64,000 nt of DNA from Flabesymbios commensalis. Its lineage: Eukaryota > Annelida > Polychaeta > Terebellida > Flabelligeridae. Of the stretch, positions 35,850-47,797 are shown one piece after another; positions within the stretch are counted from its first letter, which is position 1; every line of letters begins with the position of its first letter. The position numbers were made by a program, and so were the translations under genes. The notes under the pieces are model-generated. The model worked only from the letters and a program-made list of their open reading frames with translations. It ran no database searches and was not told the DNA's origin. The stretch is taken from assembly GCA_964017125.1 (NCBI GenBank), contig OZ024913.1, positions 372,001 to 436,000 of the forward strand. Direction: 5' to 3'.

Positions 35850-38670
35850 ATTTATAATGGTCGTAGACCCATAACAGAGCTATTCAAATGAATCGGGAAG
35901 AGCTAACTAAGACATTTATGATGATTTCAAATTGAAAAAAAAACTTTGTTGCGAAGAGTAGATATTTTCATAAACCTTTAAATTGTCCAATTGACTTATC
36001 TTTTATTTAAATATGTGGGCTATTGCAATTGAAGTTCAGCAGCATCACCGCTGATGAAATTTGTTTTGCATGTTGCCAATAACCATTTTTTCGGACAAAT
36101 TGTTGACTGAAAAAATCTAAACTGCTGATTTATAGTATTTTTTACCAGTATTATTACAAGTATTATTTTATTAAGTTTGACTGCTATCATTGAGAAAAAT
36201 ATGCTGTGTCATAGCAAAATTAAAAAAAAAATAAAACAATGTGAACATTTGTTAAAGACCGAAAATTGTGGCATTGGTGGTGCATCAGCAGTGTTCATTC
36301 TCGGGAAGGAGGAGGAGGGGGGGATCCAAATCCCCCCACTCAGGATTCCCGGACCGCAAATTTGCCAACTGTACCAATGTGCCATCAATATAAATAGAGA
36401 TGTAGAATTTACATTAGGAGGTTCACATTTTACAAAATTAACCAACCCCCCCCCCCGCCCATAAATTCCTCTAAAAAACTCTACAGGAGCTATAGAATTA
36501 GTACTTGAGTTTCTGAAAATGTTGATTTTGCTGCACTCCTAGAACAGCATAGATTTTATGGTATTTTTATGTTTCATTGGTCCAGTAGCTTTCATTTAAC
36601 AAAAAAGAGTCCAAAAGATCCTTTAAGGACCATTTCCTACAGCCTGTTATAGTGCTGCGGTGGAAACAAGAAAATTGCTCTTTGTACACTAATCTTGTAG
36701 CTGACAAAAACCATAATGGGGCGATGACATTCAAAATATACCACATATTCATATACTGACATAGGGTCATACAAACAGAATTTTCTGATCTATAGACTAC
36801 TAATAGTGAGATTAGGGGCATTGCCCAAAATAAAAATTAACTTTCCGTTTATTTCTCAGTCAGTTCTCAAGCCAGTTTTGTTATGAAATTTTGTAAACAC
36901 TGTAAACACGCATTTGCTATAATTCAACACCAGGGGTCTCTGTCGTCTGTTACATCACCAGCTGCCAGCAATTCATAAATCGCACAATCCGTGAGGTTTT
37001 GCCAGAATGTGGGAATCTGTACACGCAATATTTCGCTTTTCATGTCTACTACTGTGCTTAATGTCAATTTGTATATTTACTGATATAAATATGACTAAGT
37101 GTTTCAATTATTATGCAATACACCAGTATTTGAAATTTTACGTAGTTACATGTTAAATGTCATTTATCAAGTATAATGGAAATTATTATGTTGTATTGTC
37201 TAAGTATATATATTGTTCAATATATTATATTATCTATTATTATATACTCAGTATGAAATAATGTGAAGTTAATTATGTGACTTATTAAAGGGTGTGCGTA
37301 TTTGTACCGCCTATACCGTTGCTCAGCTCATATCAGACACAAATTATATTTTATTGTATTATATAAATTTATATTCGTAGACCTATCATGTATTTTATCT
37401 TTATCAATTACAGCATACTTTTATTTGACTTTTCAAAAGGATTAATTTTGAAAATGTATATATTTATGCATATGCCTATATATGTACTATGCCACATGGT
37501 TAATTTGTTCATGCTTTTTGTATATAATGTTTTTAATCCTGAGGGCCCCACGGTAGATGAGCTTTGCTCAGTGGGTATGCAATAGTACTTTTGACATGTA
37601 TTTTTCACCCTCTTGAAATAAAGTTATTATTATTATTATTATTATTGCGCACCATACAAGCCAGAGGGTATCCAAGAGTGTCCACTTTCAATTTTATATT
37701 TATTTATAATTATTTTATAGTTTTTTAGTTTTTTGAAGTATTAACTAAGCACCATTTTTACTATATATGGTATATATCAGTGTATATTCAGCCTAGATAT
37801 TTTTTTCTCATTTCCAGAAGAGTCAATGCTAATAACATGAATCGGGTTATTTTGTATTCTGTGAGGCCACCATTCTGAAAGTAGGGGTTTTTTTCCACAC
37901 ACCTAGACGCGACAGTACAAGCAGTGGCTGTGAAAGCTGTAACCCCTGGTGGTGATTATTAGCTAGTCAGGGGATAAATACCAGTGTCTGAAGTAGGGAC
38001 TAACTCTGATTTTGGACAATCCTCCAGACTACATCTTTGGACTACCTAGGACGCTGGCACAACATCATCCCAACATTGGGCCAATGCTTCGCGCTTATTG
38101 GGCATGGTTGGATTATAGACTTGACTACATACAAATGAGTCTCACTCTCCACGAATAGATGTCATTCAGGTCAACTCCTCAGTAACCAGGCGCTATTTTT
38201 TACAGAAACAGCCCATTTCGAGCAGTCTTGTTATAACAACTGTAGGCTTACAACAAACACGTTTATGTATCCTAAATATATATGGCAAATATAAAGCAGC
38301 ATTACTCCGCCACATATGAGTTTTGAGTTTTCTATTCACAGAGAAATAGGAAGACATCATGGTTTTACTTTTTCCGTCTACACGCTGCTGTGCGAAGTTT
38401 TTGCTGAAAAAATTTACAATCGGTCAGACAACACTGGCGAATGAAAATTACTGAATGACATGCAAATCATGATGGTTCAAATTATCCATAACTGAACGGA
38501 GTAAATGGCTTTTCCTGCAACAAACTATTAGATTAGACAAAATGGTAAAAAAGTAATGAGTCAAAGTATGCGTCGCAAATAGTTCTGTGGAATGGCCGTT
38601 GAAAATCAAAAACATGGTTACTGGTGGTGACCCGCACCACAGTCAGTGAAACTGATAGATTGATGATGTG
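35850..38670. other. Gene A first intron
   Basis: Intron 1 between the THAP exon and exon 2 (about 3.2 kb in all). 38165-38630 and the 35.2-35.7 kb part are shared with 18640-19800; the central part is not. It contains a (TTA)n microsatellite near 37625-37646 and a degraded 'ttggccca' repeat at 38045-38105. No additional exon was seen. Confidence 0.5.
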
Positions 38671-38679
38671 TCAACTTAC

Positions 38680-38901
38680 TTCAAAATCTTCTTGTCTGAA
38701 GTGTCTTTCGCACAAACGGCTTGATGCAGTTAGAAACCAATCCTTTCTGCTCACACGTGAAATCCATTGATTCTTCACGTGTGCATCCTTCGGAAAATTG
38801 AAGAAGCCAATTGAATTGCCGTCGATGTATGGAGAAGAAGTAGAAGTATCAGGCCTCCGAGTTCTTTGGCTCTTACAGTCCATGGCAACACAATTAACCA
38901 T
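38680..38901 (-). CDS. Gene A exon 1: THAP zinc-binding domain
   Basis: A likely sequence-specific DNA-binding module. 222 nt, 74 codons, phase 0 out, donor GAA|GTAAGT. The start MVNCVAMDC has a near-perfect Kozak context (gccgccATGG). Cys4 and Cys9 with Cys64 and His67 (LCERHF) form the C2CH zinc site. The other THAP hallmarks are present: FNFPKD (Pro37), Trp46, and Phe68 after the His, with the AVPxxx box in the next exon. The Cys9-Cys64 gap is a few residues longer than the usual 35-50, through a Ser/Thr-rich loop (residues 18-30). An upstream in-frame ATG-like codon at 38937 has weaker support. THAP domains are related to P-element transposase DNA-binding domains, but no transposase remains here. 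Confidence 0.9.
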
Positions 38902-38937
38902 GGCGGCATAGGCTATAGAAGCAACAGGTAAAATCAA

Positions 38938-40440
38938 TAATGTTAGCCTGGTCTTTCATCAAATAAATAAAGCATCAAAAATTTTACAAGTGAACTTCCA
39001 GTGATTAGGGGCCATTTCACTTGCAGTTTTTAGGGGTGGTTTGCAAATCACGTTTTTAAGGATGGGAAGGCTTAACTATCATGTAGTAAATGTAAAAATG
39101 TCGCCCTCTAGGCTCTAACCTATAAACAATTAACTTCATCTCAGAATTTCATTGCATTTCAAACTTCACGGGATTTTCAGAAGTAGTCACCGCATCACTT
39201 GGCAATAGTGTGTGCAAAAATGTCATGAAAATTGGTTCAGAATTGGCGGACAATCCCCAAATTTCATTCATTAATACATTTAATGTGAATCTGACTATTT
39301 TTATCACATTGAATTCATATTGACGTAAGGCCTCACATCACTGTGTGTCAGCTGCATGGATGAAAAAGAAGTATAACTGCTATATTGTTATTCAGCGGCG
39401 CCGTAATGGAGTACGGGTATATAGTCACCTAATAGGGATGCCTGTCTGGCACTGCGCGTTTCCATGCGAGAAATTTTACAAAATGGCAACTGTTTAATAT
39501 AGGGGCTTACCGTACTGATCATCAGGTGTGGTTGATTGCGGAAAATCGTGACAATGGTTGTCACGGAAAACCGTCACCAATATTTCATAACAGCTTATAT
39601 TATCGTTCAAAACTACAGGTAGAAAAGCAGAGCCCAAGTTTTTATGTAGTTATTGTCTTGTATTTAATGTTTCATTAATTTTTAACAGATAAACTGGTTC
39701 ATGTAATATTACAACTTGATATTGAAAGGCATAAAAGATACAAACGACCATATAAAAAGTGGAATTTATGGAAAAAATGATCTCCGATAAAGAAAAATAA
39801 TGGAAAAATACTTGTAGCACAAAATTATGTGACCTTGTATTATTAAATATGGAAACTGGCAATTACCGATTATCACTGTTAATGGGTTTGTATCAACACT
39901 GGATCATTATTGGATAATATATTTTATCTGCGCCACCCAGTAAAGATGGACCTTGTGGGCCAGTACTGATATCATAGTGGCATATACTGGCTATACTGGC
40001 ATACAGGTATTCCAATAACTACCGACTTTGGTCCAGTCTTCGCAAACACATAGGTACGAAATTGTGGAGTGCCAATTATTTACAATATTGGTCCAGTCTT
40101 GGCAAAACAATTTATCGCCACTATGGTAACCTGTATATCTGGTAATATATTGGCATGTATTGGCAATATAGGGGGTGCTGTATTCGTGGTAGTGACTGCT
40201 GATCGACCATACTAGGCTAGTCTAATTACCATGTGCATGCATGTGTCCCGCTAATGGGCGATATTAAAAGGTAGTGCCTGCATTAGTAGGCCTAGGCATG
40301 TTGACGTACTCCTACTACATAGCCTGCCCTCCCGATATATAATCAGGCCATTGACATTAAGAAATCAGTGAGCCTAGGCCTACTCCTTAAGCTACAGCTT
40401 ATCTTATGTCGGGCCCTGACTTATATAGCCTACTGTGGTT
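38938..40440. other. Intergenic region upstream of gene A
   Basis: It probably includes the gene A promoter just above 38938, but no TATA box or other element could be identified. Positions about 39100-39305 carry a diverged arm of the 51656-52302 foldback family. Confidence 0.4.
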
Positions 40441-40456
40441 GTTGTTTTGTTTTTAG

Positions 40457-40905
40457 ATGCTGTACTCAGTCACTTCACATGGGAAGAGTGGGCAAGATAA
40501 TCTGTGATTCACAATCAGATTATAAGGATGGCGCCAGGAAGCAACACATGTTAAAGGGAAGAAGGGGAGCCGCCGCTGCTATTGCTGCTGGTCTTACCGA
40601 AGTTAATTAAGATTAACTGGTTCAAGACTGCTCTCTCATTATCTGGTTATATATATGTCGCTGTGAACGGGAGGACATTTTTACATAATCAGACAAATAA
40701 ATGTCAGTTACTTATTTCAGTATTATTTCAGTTTTTTAATGCTTCTTCGGAATTTGTGTATACCATGGCCCTAATTTTATTTGTATGAAATTTCAAGAAA
40801 TTCGGATATTGAATATATTCAGTATCGCTCATTTGTTAAAATTTCATCTTTCTTTGTGGTTTTATTTATATGTAAAATGGTCAGCCAATACCTAACCGAT
40901 ATACA
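40457..40905 (+). repeat. Inverted repeat pair, plus copy (mate at 55653-56093)
   Basis: About 450 bp matching 55653-56093 in inverted orientation. Near its start both copies keep an open frame of about 50 codons (CTQSLHMGRVGKI, DGARKQHMLKGRRGAAAA, stop) with a 3-nt length difference and an AG just before it. This may be a last coding exon of an unknown gene or a chance frame in a mobile repeat. Both copies run into a gccaatattggcc-type tandem repeat at the same side. Confidence 0.6.
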
Positions 40906-41225
40906 TATATCCTGGGCCAATAATGGGCAACCAATATCAAACCACCATTCATTTGAAGGTCAGCCATCACTTAACCAATATACATAATGTCCTGGGCCAA
41001 TACTGGGCCACCACTATCAAACCAGCTTATGTATAATGGTTTCATATTGGTTATATTCTGGTCATATACTGTTTTGCCAATATTGGCCCAGTACAGGCAC
41101 CATGTGCAAGCAATAACAAAGTTATACTGGACCAATATTGGCCCCATATGGGATACTGGCATGACTGTACTGGACCAAACCTGGCATAACTAAACTGCTA
41201 ATACAGGACCAATATTGGTCCAATA
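40880..41225. repeat. ggccaatattggcc-type minisatellite
   Basis: Degenerate tandem copies of words such as gggccaatactgggccacca and actggaccaatattggcc. The short frames on both strands are artefacts of the repeat. Confidence 0.65.
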
Positions 41226-41244
41226 CAACCATGTTTAACTGGAG

Positions 41245-41377
41245 TGGTTCTGACATTTAGAGATGCCCGTGTGAGCCTCGTTTTTATATTGGCATTGCCT
41301 AAGCTAGCTGTCATTGTATTTTATTCACAATTATAATCGTGGTTGTTATCACTGGAACTTATATCTACTTATTGGCG
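41245..41377 (+). repeat. 5' LTR of the retrotransposon
   Basis: It shares tggttctgacatttagagat at its start and cttattggcg at its end with 47641-47797. It is about 24 bp shorter than the 3' copy because of one length difference. Confidence 0.75.
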
Positions 41378-41902
41378 TGGTGGCAGCGGTTATTTCTTAC
41401 CCACTAAGTCATGATTTCTGATGTTATCAACATCAAAATATATGTATTTTTGTTCCCGTCCTAGCCTAAACTATTAGATTATCGCTCAGTCTCTGAGTGA
41501 AGTTCTGAGTTCAGACAGTCCTAAACAGACTTGCCTTGTGCCTTCAATGCACAGTTATAGCCTATGGTCATAGGCCTATCAATATAATAACCATGTCTAC
41601 ATTACGAGCGCCATAACAACGCGCATTAACCAAAACTAAGAAAATTAACATCTTCGAATGTTGGCGTCAAATGTTACTGTACAATCTTGCTTTAGACGCC
41701 CACTTCGGGCCCTTTCTTGCACACAATGTCACCTGGTCAAAACAGTCTAAACTAAAACCTTACCGTGGCTTCACAGACAAGAAAGATGGTCTAAAAGCAG
41801 CTCAACAGTCGGCTATGTTAGATTTAATGTTGGGCCAAATTGCCAATTTCTGCCCTGTCTTCGGGTGCTCATCTACTTGATTTCACGCATATTGAGCTAG
41901 AG

Positions 41903-43071
41903 TAAGTAAGTAAGTAAAATATTTGCTTTACTTCACTTTTCGGCCAGTACGGCCATTTAAGTGAAAATTCCAGGTATTACAATATCCCATATTGTATAGT
42001 TAAAGTAGTAAAGGAAAGACAAAGCCAATAAAAGCATGATCGTACTAAAATATTCAGTTTAAAGTGTTTGATATGATAACATGACGATGCTCCTGGCACC
42101 TATATGTAACGAGTCTGATGACATGTTGAAGCGCCTGCACTACAACACAGTTTAATGGGTATAAAAATATCAGTATAAATAATGTAAAATATGAAGTGAA
42201 TTTAAAATGAACGACTTTTCAAGTCACTATATCTCCATGAAATTGGAGTGATTGAGTAAAAACTACAAGTCTAAGTCAAAACAGTGTCATTGTCAAAACA
42301 AATATATAATATATACTATAATACTATATACTATAATCAAAAAAATAAACCCATTTAGACATAAATATGAATGACATAAACAATGAACAGAGAAACCATT
42401 AAGTAAGTAAGTAAATGTCTTCTTTACTTTACTTTACTTCAATTTAAGACTTACAGTGCCCCCACAGTTGGTAATAAGGTCCGTGATATTGGAGGACATC
42501 ACAGAGCGATCACAAACCGTGAGGACACCGTAAGTCACCACAGGCTAATTGTACGGCAATGGCTTCTCTATGACATGCTGCATTATCCGCCAGGATGCCA
42601 CAGAGAAACCTTTAAAACAATAAAGTGAAAAAATAATTATATGGCAATGGTTTCTTTCGGACATCCCGTCCATCGCCAGGATGCCAAAGAGAAACCACTG
42701 CAAACACAAAAACCAAATCATAGAGGAATTATGAGTAGACCTACAATGCCCCCACAGCTGGGGATCGGGTCTGTCATCGAGAACTAGCACGACAGAGCGA
42801 TCATAATCCGTGAGAGCACTGTAAGGCACCACAAGTACAATGAAAAAATATATAAAATATATAAATATGAATATATAGAGAATATATAAAGAATTTGAAC
42901 TAAAAACTATTCGAAAATAAACATAACAACCTCAGTACCACCGGAAGGCAAACACAAAAAACTTCACGTCAAAAAAAATAGAAAAACCTGGTTTGATGAA
43001 AGGTTTGGGTGTGCTTGGCCTTACAAGAATTTGCCCAGGGGGGACCACGCGGAGGTGACACCCTTCCCCCC
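41903..43071 (-). mobile_element. Composite retroposon, copy 2, nested in the LTR element
   Basis: An inverted copy of the 4112-5450 element, flanked by the 12-bp repeat attgagctagag (41891-41902 and 43072-43083). Its 3' tail is the (TAAG)n run at 41903-41916 on the plus strand. It inserted into the gag region of the LTR element and is therefore younger. The apparent frame at 42545-42832 is non-coding repeat and has a counterpart at 4357-4578. Confidence 0.8.
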
Positions 43072-46000
43072 CATTGAGCTAGAGACCAATGAAAGACCAG
43101 AGGACCTCTATGAAAGAATAAGAGTCTTTATCGAAGATAACCTTCTAGTCCAAACAGCCTAATCAAACATCATGGTGAAGCAATCACAGAAGATGAAGAG
43201 CTAACCCCTATGGTCGAAAATATTGAAGTCTTAACATGGCTTAAGCTCTTACACCCTGACCTACCAAAACTTGTTTAGCAGCGTTATGGTGTTCAACTTC
43301 GATCGCAAACATTACCGTCTATCAAACCTGAGATTTCACAGGCTCGCTCTAGAGTACCTACTTGAAGAAATTTCAACATGTCAAGACATGAAAAGTATGC
43401 CCACATCGAACAAAGTAATCAGCAGCGTCGTTCAAGTACTTCGACAAAACCTAATAGAAAATGCATATTATGTGACCAAGCCGGTCGTCCCTCAAAACAT
43501 TGGCTTAGTGAGTGCCGCTATTTACCTGATCACGACAAAAAATTTATGGTCAGGTCACGTCAAGTTGATATTTCTAATGACTATAATTCCTGTGAGTATG
43601 ATTCTGATGATGCGTCTGGATTCCAGCCTCAAACAGACGTTCGACAAGTTAACCACACTAGTAGTGATCCTGCCTTCTGTGCTATGAATGTAAATATTGA
43701 GGCCTCACCTTACATCGAATCAATACCTTCTACAAGTCAGCCCCCTTACGCATAAGCCTGGATTCACGCTGCACCGGTAACATAGTCAGCAGTGCTGTCG
43801 CTAAGCGTCTAAATCTCACAACAAAGAAAATTCCCAAAGTGCATTACAGGCCGATAAACAATCAAAATTAAATATTATCGGAGAAACATCTTTTACTGTT
43901 ACCTGTGATAGCCACAAACTTCAATGTCACGCACTGGTTGCTAAAAATTCGGGTGAGGATGTGTTAGGTGGCATAGTATTTCAATCCATAAATGATTGTT
44001 ATGCCAGACCTAAGCATAAGACAGTTTACATCGGCAGTGACTCGTATACGTACAACATCAATCCTCATCATGGCGACAACACATGCAATAGAATTTATAC
44101 CCATTCAGTTTGTCTCGATAAATGTAAGACAGTATGGCCTTCAAAATATTTGGATATTGACGTTCCTGTCGATCTACCTGAAGACGGCGTGTTCGCCTTA
44201 GAGCCGAGATCTACTAGCAGCCTAAATTTTTCAGTTCCCGTCACAGCCATGTGGCCTCCACCTGAGATTATAAAAATTGTGTGTGGGAAATTGAGAGTGT
44301 CTAATGAAATTACATTCCCAATAACTCTGAGAAAAAATGACCACTTTTGTCATGTGAGAACCACTACAGTGTTCTCTTCTAGTGACAATCCTCTGCTTGC
44401 ATTCCATAGCACAACTAAAGCTAACACAAGTACACTTCATAGCTCAGCTGTTATATTAGATCCTGACAATACTCTTAATAGTAGTGACAAGAAAAAATTC
44501 TCTGACCAAGTATTACATCATGACCCCCAATTTCCAGGCTACAATGGTTTTGCCGCTCCTGTAAATGCTGTTGTAAATATGGGTCCTGTACAACCTCCCC
44601 AACGGAAAGGTAAAATGCCTCTTTATGGTTCCAATAATCTTGACTAATTACAAAATAAATTTGATGAACTGGAAGACCTAGGCATTTTTAAAAGACCAGA
44701 AGATATCGACATAAACGTTGAAAATGTTAACCCCTCGTTTCTTGTGAGGAAGGCCAGCGGTGGCTTTCGTCTTGTAACAGCATTCTCTGATGTAGGTAGA
44801 TACACTAAACCACAGCCTTCGTTCATGCCTAATGTCGACAATATACTACGCACGATTGGTCAGTAGAAGTACCTTATACAGTCTGACCTCACCAAAGCCT
44901 TTTATCAGATCAGCCTCGAAAAAGAATCTATGAAGTATTGTGGTGTTGTAACCCCCTATAAAGGCGTTCGTGTATACGTTAGATCTGCAAACCACACTCG
45001 ATGAATTAATGTGTAGAGTTCTGGGTGATTTTTTTCACAAAGGCGTTGTCGCCAAAATAGCTGACAACCTTTTTGTCGGAGGTAATACTACAGACGAGCT
45101 CTACATAAATTGGGAGAAAGTACTTATTGCCTTACATGGAAATAATCTCCGTCTGTCAGCAGCACAAACCATTATTTGCCCCAAATCAACCACTGTGCTT
45201 GGATGGGTATAGTCACAAGGTTCACTATCTGCTAGCAAACACCGCATCTCACCCCTCACTGCCTGTGAACAGCCCACCACTGTGAAACAGCTCAGGTAGT
45301 TCATCGGCACATATCAGTTCCTATCACGTGTCATTCCGCGTTGCTCCACCTATTTGGTGCCTTTACAGGACATGACAGCAGGCAAAAAATCAAGTGATAA
45401 GCTTGCGTGGATTGATGACTTAGTCTCAGCTTTCTGTGCAGCTCAAAAAGCACTATCAACCAGTACTAAGTCCATCGCTTCCCCTCAACCCGATGATAAA
45501 CTCTGGATTGTTAATGACGGCGCAGTACGTCAGCCAGGAATTGCATCCACTTTGTATGTTATGAGACAAGGTAAACCTGTCCCCGCTGCTAAGCTTAATC
45601 ACAATCAGAAATACTGGCTCACATGCGAAATTGAAGCTTTGGCTATTTCAGCTTCAATCAACCACTTCACTCTTTACAACATTCAGTCTTCTCTCCATGT
45701 TTGCATACTTACAGACTCAAAACCATGTGTTCAGGCTTATGAGAAATTGTGTCGTGTATCCTTCTCTGCTAGCCCGCGGATATCAACCTTTTTATCTATC
45801 GTCAGCAGATACCAAGCATCAATACGCCATATCCGAGGCATACATAATGCTCTCTCCGATTTTGCTAGTCGTCATCCCATTGAATACCATGATAAGAGGT
45901 GCCAAATCTGTTCCTTTTGTCAGATTCTGAATCATGTGTCGTTCGTGATATCTCCATATCTGACATTATGAAGGCACAGCTAAATTACCATTCTTAGGTC

Positions 46001-47640
46001 GCTCAGCTTGGTTGGATGCCCAAACCCATTGGGCTGATTTAAGACGCGTACATGCTCATTTACGCCAAGGCACTCGTCCATCAAAAAAAACAACTAAAAT
46101 TGGTGATATCAAACAATACCCTTATCAGGTAACCATTGCTAGAGATGGCTTACTTGTTGTTCGATCAAAGGAACTTTTCAACAATAAAGAATGCATAGTT
46201 ATTCCAAGTTCAGCTTTATCTGGTCTCTTGACAGCCCTACATCTTCAATTGATTCACCCGACAACTCACCAGCTGAAAACTATCTGTCGCCGCTATATTT
46301 TCGCCTTAGACATAGACAAAGCAATTGTGTCCAAATCTTGTCACCAGTGCACCTCACTTATGTGGACACCCCGCCTTAGGATTCCCCAATCTACTTCTCC
46401 TCCTACCACTATTATTGGTGGTCAGTTTTATGCTGATGTGATACAGAGAAAAAGACAGCACATTCTCGTCATGCGTGAGCATCTTACTTCATTCACATGG
46501 ACCACATTACTAAACGATGAAAAACATATTTCGCTCAGAGAGGGTCTACTTGCCGCTTGCCTAAATCTTCGTCCATTAGATAATCCTCCCGCTATCATTA
46601 GAACTGATTCTGCTCCTGGATTCCGTGCTTTATGTGATGATCACCTTCTGACTAAAAAAAATCTTACCATTGAGTTTGGAAATACAAAAAACCACAACAA
46701 AAACCCTGTTGCAGAAAAGGCTGTTCAAGAAGTAGAAGAGGAAATTCTCAAGATACAACCTGGAGGTGGTATTATTTCCTGTACCACCCTCTCCATATGT
46801 ACAGCAAATCTAAACTGCAGAATTTGCCAACGAGGCCTTTCTTCACGTGAGATATTGACTCAACGGGACCAATTCAATAACACACAGGTACCTGTTCATG
46901 ACAGATATATAATTGTAGCTCAATATGAAGCCAAGGTGGCTAATCATCCTACGAGTAAAAAGTCAAAGGCTCCCAATAGATCTTATGAATGTACTGCCAA
47001 TAATAACAATTTTAAAACTGGAGACTTGGTGTACTTGGTACAAGACAAAAACAAGCACAAAGCACGTGACAGGTACATGATTTTTGAAATATCTCATGGC
47101 TGTTGCTCTGTAAAGAAGTTTGCTGGAAATCAGTTCCAGAAGTTTGTGTACAAGGTACCTTAAAATGAGTGTATAAAAGTGCTTTGTCAAAGTGATACTA
47201 CTCCAAGTACCAGCATCCAAGATGATTCCTCACTTAGTGATTGTGAAGAGTATCCCTCCTCTACAGAGTTCACCTCTCCCTCAGAGACCCAACCTCCCTT
47301 CCTACCACCTATACTATTTGATATTTCCCCTGCTGATGATATCACAGATGATGAACCTTATACTCACAACAGTTCAGAGCCAAAACCGAACATTTAGAAT
47401 GAAACTGATGTGTCAACAAGACCAAAAAGAGTGACCAAGCTGCCTCATCATCTGAGAGACAATTATGTTCTGACTTAAAAATGTTTATAAGGGTCAGAAT
47501 AATACCCTGAACCGGAGGGCAGTATAAAGCTATGATGGTTCCCTTATTCATTCTTTCATAATTAATTGTTTTTTCTCACTTTGAACTTTTGTTAAAAAAA
47601 AACAAAAAAAAACAGAAACATTAAAGAAGGGTAGCGCCAG

Positions 47641-47797
47641 TGGTTCTGACATTTAGAGATGCTCGTGTGGGACTTGTTTTTATATTGGCATTGCCAGAGC
47701 TAACTGTCATTGTATTTTATTCACAATTAAACGAATCCGGGATTCTACGACTATAATCGTGGTTGTTATCACTGGAACTTCTTTCTACTTATTGGCG
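47641..47797 (+). repeat. 3' LTR of the retrotransposon
   Basis: Partner of 41245-41377; it contains ataatcgtggttgttatcac and ends cttattggcg. Confidence 0.75.

Larger units (their letters stand above)
9473..38901 (-). other. Gene A model: THAP - linker array - double BTB - 11 zinc fingers
   Basis: Proposed exons in transcript order: 38901-38680, 35519-35322, 33761-33608, 29796-29726, 29104-28876, 27961-27891, 27662-27443, 26782-26712, 23180-22949, 21408-21338, 18952-18737, 13926-13707, 12800-12739, 12509-12251 and 11754-9473. Each junction has an AG acceptor, a GT donor and a compatible phase. The lengths sum to 4578 nt, a single frame of 1525 codons plus stop. The first two and last two exons are the best supported. 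Shorter products that skip whole E-plus-stub pairs, or the second AVPxxx exon, are also in frame. The alternative view is that the middle exons are leftovers of duplicated gene copies and are not used. No transcript evidence was available. Confidence 0.6.
41245..47797 (+). mobile_element. LTR retrotransposon, Ty3/gypsy-like, broken
   Basis: A fossil. Short LTRs are at 41245-41377 and 47641-47797, with a purine-rich run (aaagaaggg) before the 3' copy and tggtggcagcgg just after the 5' copy as a possible primer-binding site. Parts in order: gag-like region with a Cys/His motif (about 41.6-43.75 kb), protease to reverse transcriptase (about 43.96-45.3), RNase H (45.35-45.97) and integrase with an HHCC zinc site and a DDE-type core (46.0-47.16). 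It carries roughly half a dozen breaks plus an inserted retroposon at 41903-43071. By eye the LTRs differ at about nine of 133 aligned positions, so it is not recent. The RT-RNaseH-integrase order fits Ty3/gypsy; the clade is unresolved. Confidence 0.8.
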
